From: a bacterium
GTDB taxonomy: Bacteria; Planctomycetota; Planctomycetia; Planctomycetales; Planctomycetaceae
Direction of reading: 5' to 3'
NCBI GenBank assembly: GCA_016125225.1
Contig: WGME01000003.1
Coordinates: forward strand, 682,001-746,000
DNA: 64,000 nucleotides
A program made the translations under genes and the position numbers. The notes below the pieces were generated by a model. It worked only from the letters and a program-made list of their open reading frames with translations, searched no databases and had not been told where the DNA came from. Positions 49,143 to 58,248 of this stretch are shown piece by piece (the stretch's first letter is position 1; each line of letters begins with the position of its first letter).

Positions 49143-51821
49143 ATGATCGTACGGAACGTGCGGGCACTGCGCGGACCGAACTTGCGAACCAAACAGACCG
49201 TTCTGGAAATTCAACTCGCCGCGCTGGCCGAGCTTCCAGAACTCCATCTGGCGATGGATCGCATTCCCGGGGCCATGCATGAAGCATCCATGATGCTCAC
49301 GGGAACTCATCTTGAAGAGACTGTCAGCAGTGACACGGCAGCACCAGACCTGATCCTCGCGAAATCGTTCTGCGAATTGGTTTGGGCCCTGCAACGCTTT
49401 GCCGGTGTTCCTGTAGAAATTGCTCAATGCGTGCCAAGCTCCCCTAAGGAAGGGTGTCTGGTCGTCGTGCAATACCGCGAAGAATCGACCGGACGCATGG
49501 CGGTCGATATCGCGGATCAGTGGTTACAAGCGGAACTGGTCGGCGCGGCCTACGATCTCATCGAAGCCGCCAGGACTCTGCGTGCTCATGACCAGAACGT
49601 TCGGTTAGGGCCCAGTACCGGAGCCATCGTGCGTGCCGCGGTTGAGCGAGGCATTCCCTATCGCCGCCTGAACGAACAGAGTCTCGTTCAACTCGGCTAT
49701 GGGTCGCGGCAACGGAAAATTCTGGCCGCAGAGACCGATCGAACCTCGGCCATTGCCGAGCAGATCGTGCAGGACAAGCAGCTCACCAAGAACCTGCTGC
49801 AGGCTGTCGGAGCCCCGGTCCCTCAAGGTCGTGAAGCCACGTCGGCGGAAGATGCGTGGGATGCGGCTTTGGAAATTGGTTTGCCTGTCGTGGTCAAACC
49901 CCGCGATGGCAGCCAGGGTCGCGGAGTCGCCGTGAACCTGATGACGTGTGCCTCGGTCAAGGCGGCCTATGAGAATGCCGCTACTCGCTATGAACACATT
50001 CTCGTCGAAGAGTACGCCCCCGGTGCCGATTACCGCTTGCTGATCATCGACAATAAGTTGGTGGCCGCCGCACGACGTGAACCCCCTCAGGTGACCGGGG
50101 ACGGGGTGCACTCGATCTCCGAATTGGTGCAGGATGTCAATCTCGATCCGCGACGAGGTGAAGACCATGCTACATCGCTGAGCAAGATTCCGCTCGATGC
50201 CATCGCCCTGGGAGTGTTGTCCGAACAGGGGCTGACCACCGACTCGATTCCCGCAGCCGGACAACTGGTACTGCTTCGCCGCAATGCCAACCTGAGCACC
50301 GGTGGTTCCGCAACCGATGTGACCGATCTGGTTCACCCGGAAGTGGCAGCCCGCGCCATCGATGCCGTGCGGATGGTGGGTCTCGATCTCGCTGGCGTCG
50401 ATGTGATCGCTCAAGATATCAGCCAACCACTCGAAGCGCAGCGGGGCAAGATCGTGGAAATCAACGCTGCGCCGGGGTTACGGATGCACCTGGAACCCTC
50501 GTATGGACAAGGTCGGCCTGTCGGCCAGGCGATCATCAATATGATGTTTCCCGGCGAAGCCACCGGGCGTATTCCCTTAGTCGCAGTGACGGGAGTGAAT
50601 GGCAAAACGACCACCACCCGGCTGACCGCACACATTCTGCGATGCTGGGGCAAACGGACCGGCATGACCTGTACCGACGGGGTTTACATCGACGATCGTC
50701 GCATCGATACCGGGGATTGCAGCGGGCCCCGGAGTGCTCGCCTGGTGCTGTCGAATCCCCTGGTCGATGCCGCCGTTCTCGAGACAGCGCGGGGCGGCAT
50801 GCTGCGGGAAGGGCTGGGATTTGACGCCGTCGATGTGGCCATCGTTACGAACATTGGAGAAGGTGACCATCTTGGCCTGAATGGCATCCATTCGCTGGAA
50901 CAACTGGCGAAGGTCAAGCGGATGATTGTCGAGAACGTGTTGCCCCAGGGCCACGCGGTCCTCAATCTCGACGATCCGCTGGTCATGGGTATGGCCGAAC
51001 ATTGCACGGGAAAAGTGCTGTTGTTTTCGCAGCAGGCACTTCATCCGCGATTGGTGGAACATCGTCAGCGCGGGGGCAAAGTGGTGTTCACGCGACAGGG
51101 TTCGTTATACGCCGCTGAAGGAGACTGGGAAGCCCGCATTGCCGATCTGTCGGCGATTCCCTTGACGATGGGCGGCCTGATTGGTTTCCAGGTCGAGAAT
51201 GCGATGGCTGCCGCCGCCGGTGCCTGGTCTCTGGGAGTCCCCTTCCAGACGATTCGCCATGCCCTGGAAACCTTTGTGAATTCTTCGACCACGGTTCCGG
51301 CGCGATTCAATGTGATTCGCAGCCGCGGAGCCACGGTCATTGTTGACTACGGACATAACACATCGGCTCTGCAAGCACTCCTCGAAGCCTTTGGCCAGTT
51401 GCCGCATGAACGTCGCTTGATTGTTTACACCGCCGCGGGTGATCGTCGTGACGAGGACATCGTCCGGCAGGCCGAGATGATTGCCGATGGCTTTGACCAT
51501 TGGGTGATGTATGAAGATGCCTGCACGCGTGGTCGGCAGGATGGCGACGTCATCCGGTTAATGAAACAGGGACTCACCGCAGCTCGGCGCTTGAAGTCGC
51601 ATGTGGAAACCCGCGGGGAATTCCGTGCGATTGCCATGGCTCTTGATCTGTTGCAACCGGGCGACTTATTGTTGATTCAGGCCGACCAGGTAGAGGAAGC
51701 GATTGTCTTTGTCGAACAGCATCTGCAGTCGGCCTTGCCTGCGAACGCATGGGATTCCGGAGAGATTCCGGCCCTGAAGCCCGAATGTGAACCGCATGCC
51801 CTGGGTGAGATGAAGCCGTAA
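49143..51821 (+). CDS. cphA: cyanophycin synthetase, canonical copy
   Basis: An 892-aa protein with N-terminal domain (MIVRNVRALRGPNLRTKQ), ATP-grasp (VVVKPRDGSQGRGV; NAAPGLRMHLEPS near 440) and Mur-ligase-like domain (TGVNGKTTTTR near 482; VDYGHNTSAL near 734). All motifs match characterised CphA1-type enzymes, which add Asp to the backbone and Arg to its side chain using ATP. It makes the nitrogen-storage polymer cyanophycin in the cytoplasm. It follows the divergent copy by 184 bp on the same strand. ATG 49143 is preferred over 49068 because AAAGAG precedes it and the conserved start follows. Confidence 0.94.
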   Translation: MIVRNVRALRGPNLRTKQTVLEIQLAALAELPELHLAMDRIPGAMHEASMMLTGTHLEETVSSDTAAPDLILAKSFCELVWALQRFAGVPVEIAQCVPSSPKEGCLVVVQYREESTGRMAVDIADQWLQAELVGAAYDLIEAARTLRAHDQNVRLGPSTGAIVRAAVERGIPYRRLNEQSLVQLGYGSRQRKILAAETDRTSAIAEQIVQDKQLTKNLLQAVGAPVPQGREATSAEDAWDAALEIGLPVVVKPRDGSQGRGVAVNLMTCASVKAAYENAATRYEHILVEEYAPGADYRLLIIDNKLVAAARREPPQVTGDGVHSISELVQDVNLDPRRGEDHATSLSKIPLDAIALGVLSEQGLTTDSIPAAGQLVLLRRNANLSTGGSATDVTDLVHPEVAARAIDAVRMVGLDLAGVDVIAQDISQPLEAQRGKIVEINAAPGLRMHLEPSYGQGRPVGQAIINMMFPGEATGRIPLVAVTGVNGKTTTTRLTAHILRCWGKRTGMTCTDGVYIDDRRIDTGDCSGPRSARLVLSNPLVDAAVLETARGGMLREGLGFDAVDVAIVTNIGEGDHLGLNGIHSLEQLAKVKRMIVENVLPQGHAVLNLDDPLVMGMAEHCTGKVLLFSQQALHPRLVEHRQRGGKVVFTRQGSLYAAEGDWEARIADLSAIPLTMGGLIGFQVENAMAAAAGAWSLGVPFQTIRHALETFVNSSTTVPARFNVIRSRGATVIVDYGHNTSALQALLEAFGQLPHERRLIVYTAAGDRRDEDIVRQAEMIADGFDHWVMYEDACTRGRQDGDVIRLMKQGLTAARRLKSHVETRGEFRAIAMALDLLQPGDLLLIQADQVEEAIVFVEQHLQSALPANAWDSGEIPALKPECEPHALGEMKP

Positions 51822-51871
51822 GCGAACCAGCAGCGGCTTGGACTCACAATCGATATCGGAAAGCGACAACG

Positions 51872-52339
51872 ATGGCCCCAGCGATCGAGTTTCGACACGA
51901 TGCTTACGGGCGGTTTCTCTTTGTGACCCCGGAGCATCCGGAGGGCCAAGAAGTGGAACCCGTATGGGCCTTTCCGTGGTCCGCCCGCGAGCACCATCTG
52001 GTTCTCATCGATCCACAGGGGCATCCCGTAGCGGCATTTGCAGACGCGAACGATCTTCCAGAGGCGGCACGTCTGCAACTGCAACTGGAATCGGCTCAAC
52101 GGGAGTTCCTACCGTGTCTGGAGCGGATTCGCAGTGTTTCCGGGCCGTTCCCCCCCTGTCTCTGGGAAGTGGATACCGATCGCGGGCCGACCGCAATTGA
52201 TCTTGAAAGCGAAGAAGATGTACGGAAGCTGAATGATCAGTCGGCGCTGGTTACCGATAGCTCCGGTCTCCGCTTTTTGATTGCCAACACCGCAGACCTG
52301 GACAGCGTCAGTCGTGGTTATCTGCGGCGGTATCTCTGA
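51872..52339 (+). CDS. DUF1854 family protein
   Basis: A 155-aa soluble protein (begins MAPAIEFRHDAYGRFLFVTP; contains WAFPWSAREHHLVLIDPQG and VDTDRGPTAIDLESEEDVRKL). This matches the DUF1854 family, which I recall as repeatedly linked to cyanophycin synthesis genes and the composite ABC exporter. It is 50 bp after cphA on the same strand and likely co-transcribed. The biochemical role is unknown; its strand-rich N-terminal half and small size would suit a binding or regulatory partner of the exporter or the synthetase. It converges on the 1337-aa gene with 23 bp between stops. Confidence 0.88.
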   Translation: MAPAIEFRHDAYGRFLFVTPEHPEGQEVEPVWAFPWSAREHHLVLIDPQGHPVAAFADANDLPEAARLQLQLESAQREFLPCLERIRSVSGPFPPCLWEVDTDRGPTAIDLESEEDVRKLNDQSALVTDSSGLRFLIANTADLDSVSRGYLRRYL

Positions 52340-52362
52340 CCATCACAGTCAGGTGTACCCAA

Positions 52363-55300
52363 TTACGTATTCCGACGGCGGGGGGAAAGCGGATCTTTCC
52401 ATTGTTTGATTTGCTGCCGCATCTCTCGCAGGTTGAGATTGCACGGCGGCAGCGGCAGTTCCGGTTCGAACTCCGGCGATTGCCAACGATCATCTTCCCG
52501 CTGCACTTTATTGAGTTCATCTTCCAATGAACGCAGCCACGGCGGCACATCGAGTCCCGAACCGGATGTCGTTTTCAGATAGTCTTCGCAAAGTTCCTGC
52601 AACCGCCGGAAAGCGGGCGGATCGGCTGATGTCACGGGGTTAGATTTCTTCTTTCCCTTGGTTTTCGCGGGTTTCTCCGGGGCGTCGGTTTGCCAGCGAA
52701 ACTCTTCGCAGGCGGCCCCCATGAGGGCAATCATCTTGTTCACCGTGAGGGGCTTCACGAAGCGCTCGTGCAGATGATTGGTCACTGATGGCAAACGCAT
52801 GCCGTACTTGCGTTCCAGCTTTTCGAGATCGGCCAGATGCCGGGCCGCCATGTCTTCCGTTTTGATGGTGAAGACATCCTCCCAGATCTGTGCCGCATCT
52901 TCCTTATGGCACCGCGACAACACTTCATGCGCCAATGCGACCGGCAGAAGATTCCACGAATCCCGGTCGTAAGACGTCTCCAGCCGCAGAAAATCGAGCA
53001 GGCTGTAGAACGATTCGCCATAGTCCGATTGGGTCGTTGTCGAGTTGTATTCCAGAAAACGGTCGTAACGCTCGACAACAATCTGATAGATCAGGCTGAG
53101 TTGTTCGATGACCAGTTCGCGATCAATGCGCTCTTCTTCCAGGTCTTCGAGCAGTCGAGACGGATGCAGCGGGTCTTCGTTTTCGGCGAGATAACCCAGA
53201 AACGCATCGACGTTCTGGTGGAGTATCGCACGGACATTGCCCAATGTCAGCTGGCGGGCATGGAAGAGTTCGCCGCCATAGGTTTTGATAAACCGCTGCG
53301 TCTCTTCCCAGACGGTATCGAGTTTCAATGCCTCAACCGTAGAGAGTCGCATCGAAGAACTATGGTCGAGCCATTGATCGAGATAGAGTTCAACGACCGT
53401 TCCCACGAGTTCAATCAGGTCTTCATCCGAGAACTTCCCAGCTTTCCACCGCGTGGAAGCCTGCACGATGGCTTCCAACGTGCTTTTGATGGCAATGCGA
53501 AACAGGCGGTCGAATTCGGTCACCGCCATGCCTTGAGGCCGCGAAGCCCGCTCCATCTGATGGGCGGTCCGCAGCAGATGCCATGTTTCCCGTAACAGGC
53601 CGAGCTGTGGCAAGTATTTCAGCAGGCGTCGCATCAGCGATTGAATCGATCGGGCGGCGAGAATCTGCTCGGGTTCCCCACCATGATCTAAGGGGACATA
53701 CAGCAATGGCTGCTTGCGGAGGGCCTTCTGCAATTGCGGCAACTGCTTGCGAACTTCGGTGGCATCAGCAGCATGGAGTGGCCGTAAAACCGCGATGATG
53801 GCCTGATCCAGGGCATCGCCATTGGCCTCTTCGGTTGATGCGTGTGGAATCGCTGCCTGCAAAGACCATTCCGCGGCGCGAAACGTCACGATCGTGTTGA
53901 GCGTGGTCTGCAACAGGTAGAGCTTGGTCTGCAACTGCGCATCGTATTCGACATTCGAATCGTGATCGCCCGGCGGAGCCGACAGTTCTCGCTGCCACAG
54001 ATCACCCGCCAGCTTGCGGAGTTCCCGCTGGACGGTTTTGGTGCGGTCGAGCCAGTTCTGCAGGTAGGGGGTTCGCTCTTCGACTGGCGTTTGCGCATGG
54101 GCACTGAGAGCCGCGGCGGTTTGCCAGAGTTGCGCGAGCATCCGCAGGAATTGCAGACGCGGTTCGAGCCAGCGTTCAAACTCCTCGAACTCCCCGGCAT
54201 CGGGCAAGCCCCCCCGGTCGTCCATTGTTTCGCCGAAGGTGCCATCATCGGCACTGTCGCGAAAGACGACGCCCTCGTAAGCCGCGCCGAACAATCCATG
54301 TTCGCCTTCGTCCTCTTCGTCGCTCTCCGGACCCGTCGTTTGTGCTGATGTCCCTACACCAACGAATTCGGTGAGCCGAGGCACCTGCCAGAAGTCGCCG
54401 GCATTGGCTTCGAGATAATCGAACATGCGTCGCAAGGATGGCCAGGGATCGCGGAGTTGCCCCTGCTCATCCGAGAGTTCTTCCGTGCGTGGTTGGCCGA
54501 CTTCGGTGATGTCGCCGATCAGTTCCATGCAGCGCATTAGGAGACGGTCAAAAGGCATTGGCCCCGCTTGCAGGCCCACTTCGTCCGCCTGGCTGAGCCA
54601 TTGCATCAACAAGCCCATCGATGCCACGACATCGCGACGGTCCAACAGGGCTGAGACCACCTGGGCATAGGCCTTAGATGACTGGAACTCGACGACATGA
54701 TCACGCCAGAAGGCGATATTCCCGGATGCCTCCCCGGCCGCACGCCACTCGGCGAGGGCTTTGGCCACGCGTCGGGCCGATTCGAGATGGTCTGCCCCAG
54801 ACACCGGTGGCAGATCTTCCACGGTCGTGGAACCAAAGCGGTCCCAGAAGTTAGCGAACCGCTCAAACTTTGCGAGGATCTCTGCTTCCGAAGCCGATTC
54901 CGCGCGAGCCGCGGCTTCTTCCAAGGCACGTGAATACCCTTCCAGAAGCCCTTCGACCAGTTGCAACAACACTTCGACCCGGTGATCGGGCACGCTGTCT
55001 TCTCGATTGGTGAAGAGCGGATATTGTCCCTGAAAGCCCAAGATGTTCCACGGATCGACCAGCGCACCACATTCGATACCGCGGTGCAGATAGTCTTCCG
55101 CTTCGCTCAGCAATCGGACGGCGTCGGCCACCTGCCCCCGGTCGAGAGCCCGCGTAGTCGCCGAGATCCGCCATTGCACTTCGCATTCGAAACGGGCCGA
55201 CGCACAGGGAATCACCGCGGCTTGACGACGTGCGGCATCGGAGTAGGCCATCCGGGCGAAGAGGTACGCCAGATGCCGTCGCTGTACCTGCTGCGTGCCA

Positions 55301-56376
55301 TATTGGGCAAGATAGAAATTCAAATGCTGGCGGACATGACCAAAGGGTTGCTGCGTCGTTTTAGCATGTTTCTGCAGACGTTTGGCCCGGGCTCCGGTGG
55401 AAGCCTTCAGTAACCAGTCGTAAAACGCATCGCGCTGCCGGGCGACTTTGGGCAAAAGCGATGTCAGCGACACCGTGGAGTCATAGGTATCGGGGCCCGC
55501 CCCGCTGATGGCCGAAGCCATTAGAATCGTTCCGCCGAGAACCGCAGCGGCATCGAACAGAACTTCTTCCGTGGGGACTCGCTTCTGCAGATCAATCCAT
55601 GTCAACAGGGCATCGAGAATCACCTTGCGGATGATGAAGCGGCGATAGCGGCCCTTGAGATCAATAACGTGCGGGTCCCATTCGCCGAACAGGTAGTTTG
55701 TACGTTTGTTGGCCGGATGCAGATGGTCATGGGCCCGCGGATCGAGAGCCAGTTCGTCGAGTTGATCGAGATCAAAATAGGCATCGGCCAGGAGTTCGTC
55801 GGGCATCGCTCGGAGTAATTCCAAGGCCCGCGAGATGACTTCGGCATACGGGCCGGACGAAATGCCAGCCCCATTGAGGAATAACGGAAACGGGCGGAAG
55901 CGTTCATGCTCATACGGTTCCATCCGCCGATCGTTTTCGAGCACGGCCACGGGGCGATAGCCGACAAAATCGTTCAGTCGATCGAGGACGCCAGCCACAA
56001 TTCGCGGCGTATCATCCCACGGTCCGCCCTGTTCCAGAATCGCTTCCCAGATGCGGACGAGGAAGTACGGATGTTGAAAGTCCTGGTCTTCCAGATGAAA
56101 CAAGAGATCGCGATGAAATTCGCGATAGGCCGGCAAGACATTTTGATAGGCCAGATCGATGGCCGCTTCCGCCTGGGTACTGTCGTGGAACGCGGGTGCT
56201 TCCGCCGTGAGCGTTGCCAGTGACTGCTTCAGCATCTCCGGCAATTGATTCCAGCCGACCCGGGTGACAAGGTCATTGACGAGTCGCTGAAAGGCGGGGT
56301 CTGGCCGTCCACCTGAGAAATTCAGGTAGCCCAGTACTTCGCGCGCCGCAGCGATGTCCTCAGTGCGAAATTTCAA
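52363..56376 (-). CDS. giant cytoplasmic helical protein (1337 aa), unknown
   Basis: The longest gene in the window, with a TTG start at 56376. There is no signal peptide and no membrane span. The sequence is mostly alpha-helical with many aromatic/Leu helices, like a repeat scaffold, and contains an acidic disordered stretch (ESDEEDEGEHG, near 690) and a Lys-rich linker (KPAKTKGKKKSN, near 1250). No nucleotide-binding or catalytic motif is recognisable. It is divergent from the proton-channel operon (352 bp apart), which hints at a shared function, and it converges on the cyanophycin locus. Possible roles are a scaffold or a cytoplasmic effector for the channel, but this is inference. Confidence 0.88.
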   Translation of the reverse strand: MKFRTEDIAAAREVLGYLNFSGGRPDPAFQRLVNDLVTRVGWNQLPEMLKQSLATLTAEAPAFHDSTQAEAAIDLAYQNVLPAYREFHRDLLFHLEDQDFQHPYFLVRIWEAILEQGGPWDDTPRIVAGVLDRLNDFVGYRPVAVLENDRRMEPYEHERFRPFPLFLNGAGISSGPYAEVISRALELLRAMPDELLADAYFDLDQLDELALDPRAHDHLHPANKRTNYLFGEWDPHVIDLKGRYRRFIIRKVILDALLTWIDLQKRVPTEEVLFDAAAVLGGTILMASAISGAGPDTYDSTVSLTSLLPKVARQRDAFYDWLLKASTGARAKRLQKHAKTTQQPFGHVRQHLNFYLAQYGTQQVQRRHLAYLFARMAYSDAARRQAAVIPCASARFECEVQWRISATTRALDRGQVADAVRLLSEAEDYLHRGIECGALVDPWNILGFQGQYPLFTNREDSVPDHRVEVLLQLVEGLLEGYSRALEEAAARAESASEAEILAKFERFANFWDRFGSTTVEDLPPVSGADHLESARRVAKALAEWRAAGEASGNIAFWRDHVVEFQSSKAYAQVVSALLDRRDVVASMGLLMQWLSQADEVGLQAGPMPFDRLLMRCMELIGDITEVGQPRTEELSDEQGQLRDPWPSLRRMFDYLEANAGDFWQVPRLTEFVGVGTSAQTTGPESDEEDEGEHGLFGAAYEGVVFRDSADDGTFGETMDDRGGLPDAGEFEEFERWLEPRLQFLRMLAQLWQTAAALSAHAQTPVEERTPYLQNWLDRTKTVQRELRKLAGDLWQRELSAPPGDHDSNVEYDAQLQTKLYLLQTTLNTIVTFRAAEWSLQAAIPHASTEEANGDALDQAIIAVLRPLHAADATEVRKQLPQLQKALRKQPLLYVPLDHGGEPEQILAARSIQSLMRRLLKYLPQLGLLRETWHLLRTAHQMERASRPQGMAVTEFDRLFRIAIKSTLEAIVQASTRWKAGKFSDEDLIELVGTVVELYLDQWLDHSSSMRLSTVEALKLDTVWEETQRFIKTYGGELFHARQLTLGNVRAILHQNVDAFLGYLAENEDPLHPSRLLEDLEEERIDRELVIEQLSLIYQIVVERYDRFLEYNSTTTQSDYGESFYSLLDFLRLETSYDRDSWNLLPVALAHEVLSRCHKEDAAQIWEDVFTIKTEDMAARHLADLEKLERKYGMRLPSVTNHLHERFVKPLTVNKMIALMGAACEEFRWQTDAPEKPAKTKGKKKSNPVTSADPPAFRRLQELCEDYLKTTSGSGLDVPPWLRSLEDELNKVQREDDRWQSPEFEPELPLPPCNLNLREMRQQIKQWKDPLSPRRRNT

Positions 56377-56728
56377 CGTCCGTGTTCCATCAATTCAAAA
56401 GGACGGGCAACCAGATCTAGGCAAACTCCCGGCCGCTGTGCTATGGACTGCGTCGCGCAGCCGGGAACCGCCAGCATACGAAGAAGCCTTGCCGCTTCGC
56501 AAATGGTTGGCGAATAACGTTCTTAGGTGCGGGGAGGCGGGATCGTAAGTGATCTTGCGAAATCTGCCTGTCCTGTTTGTGAGGAAGCGGTCTGGACTGA
56601 TTTTCGGTCGTAGACATTGCCGATTATATCGACGGTACGGAATCTGCCGTGCTTAAGGTCCGTGGTTCCGACACCGTCGTCCCTGCGAAACAATGGCTGT
56701 AACTCATTCTCCAACAGGAGCTTCCGGT
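56377..56728. other. intergenic, 352 bp, divergent promoters of the channel module
   Basis: Separates the 1337-aa gene from the MotA/TolQ-like gene and should hold both promoters. The last 36 bp are an in-frame upstream extension of the channel gene that I judge untranslated. I see no clear operator or hairpin. Confidence 0.4.
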
Positions 56729-58192
56729 ATGCCGGACACCCTGAAATCCAGCAAAGAACGTCGTCCGGCTCGGAGTTTGTCTCGGGCCTGGGGATGGCCG
56801 CTCGGGCTCGCCGTCACTTTCGCATTCTACGCAGTTATTCCGTATGCGCCATTCTTCCAGGCGGAATTGCAACGGTATTTCTGTGCTCACTGGATTGAGT
56901 ACGCCACCACCGGGCTGTTTTTCATCGGCTTGGCGACGCTCTTCGTCAAAGCCTGCCACCTCCCTGCGGAACGCCGGGCGTTGGCGGGCGGTCTGCTCGA
57001 CGGGCTGGATGTTAACGCAACGGGCTCGCCATTGCATACGGTGGAACGGATTACTACCCATGTGCATCTCGTGGCTCGGCAGCAAATGGACACGCACCTG
57101 GTCCGCCGGGTTCTCGACGTCTGCGATTATGTTCGCAGCCGCCGATCAATTGAAGGTCTGGAAAGCCAGCTCAGCTATCTCGCCGACCTGGCAGCCACGC
57201 GGTTGCATAGCAGTTACGCCCTGGTGCGGACGGTCACTTGGGCCGTACCCATCCTGGGGTTCCTCGGCACCGTGATCGGGATCACGATGTCGATTGCGAA
57301 CATTACGCCCGATCAACTGGAGTCTTCGCTGGGTGATGTCACGGCGGGACTAGCCGTCGCGTTCGATACCACGGCTTTGTCACTGACCTTGTCGATGATT
57401 CTGGTCTTCAACACCTTCATGGTAGACCGTCAGGAACAGCAGATTCTGGATGAGGTCGAAGACTTCTCCATGCAGAAACTTGTTGCATTGTTCCCGGCGG
57501 CGGAAACCATGGCCGAGCACCCGTTGCTGGTCGCAGAACAACAGGCCGCCGACCAGTTGCTGCAGAAGACCGAGTCGCTGGTGAGCTGGCAGATGGAGGC
57601 CTGGAAGGATTCGCTCGATGGTCTCCGCGATCGTTGGGCCGCGACACTGGATCAGCAGCAACAATCGCTCGACATGGCCTTGCAGTCGGGTTTGACTGCG
57701 GCTCTCACCGATCACGCTCAACAATTATCAGCGGCCCGGCACGACTTTGTCTCGGCCTTCGGGCAGGCCGCTGAGTCGATGCGAGATCAACTGACTGTGA
57801 CGCAAAACGCCCTACATCAGCATCATGTCGAAAACCTGACCCAGATGCAGGACGTCTGGCAAGGCGTGCGACAAGATCTGCTCGCCGTTTCTGCAGAACA
57901 GGCGGAACAATGGGACCGCACGCGTCTGCAATCGCATGAAGACCTGACCGCCTGGCAGTCGGCCTTACAGGAGGCCACTCAGGCCATGACAAGCCAACTT
58001 TTAGAACTGCGACAACAGGGTGAAACGTTACTCAAGCTGACCGAGCAGGAAGAGCAACTGGTGCGGTTGGAAGAGCGGCTGGCCCAGAATATCGAGACGG
58101 TTCGTATGGTCGATGCGCTGGATGAAACGCTGTTGAATCTGAATGCCGCTGTCAATCTGCTTTCCGCCAGAACCCGTAATAAAGCGGCGTGA
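56729..58192 (+). CDS. MotA/TolQ/ExbB-like proton channel with long cytoplasmic tail
   Basis: A 487-aa membrane protein. Four spans are visible: about 21-43, 56-74, 172-193 and 207-233. The last two carry the MotA/TolQ/ExbB signature (AVPILGFLGTVIGITMSIAN; AGLAVAFDTTALSLTLSMIL). Residues 234-487 are a Gln/Leu/Ala-rich coiled coil (LDQQQQSLDMALQSGL, LRQQGETLLKLTEQEEQL). Such proteins form pentameric proton channels that drive work in the envelope; a long tail is also a trait of ZorA, although ordinary TolQ lacks it. Start 56729 has AGGAG 8 nt upstream, better than 56693. It is first in a three-gene run with two partner subunits. Confidence 0.92.
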   Translation: MPDTLKSSKERRPARSLSRAWGWPLGLAVTFAFYAVIPYAPFFQAELQRYFCAHWIEYATTGLFFIGLATLFVKACHLPAERRALAGGLLDGLDVNATGSPLHTVERITTHVHLVARQQMDTHLVRRVLDVCDYVRSRRSIEGLESQLSYLADLAATRLHSSYALVRTVTWAVPILGFLGTVIGITMSIANITPDQLESSLGDVTAGLAVAFDTTALSLTLSMILVFNTFMVDRQEQQILDEVEDFSMQKLVALFPAAETMAEHPLLVAEQQAADQLLQKTESLVSWQMEAWKDSLDGLRDRWAATLDQQQQSLDMALQSGLTAALTDHAQQLSAARHDFVSAFGQAAESMRDQLTVTQNALHQHHVENLTQMQDVWQGVRQDLLAVSAEQAEQWDRTRLQSHEDLTAWQSALQEATQAMTSQLLELRQQGETLLKLTEQEEQLVRLEERLAQNIETVRMVDALDETLLNLNAAVNLLSARTRNKAA

Positions 58193-58248
58193 AGCAGAGT
58201 CAAAGGTTTCCGCTTCTGGTCCCTTGATCTCGAACACGGTCTGGCCCC

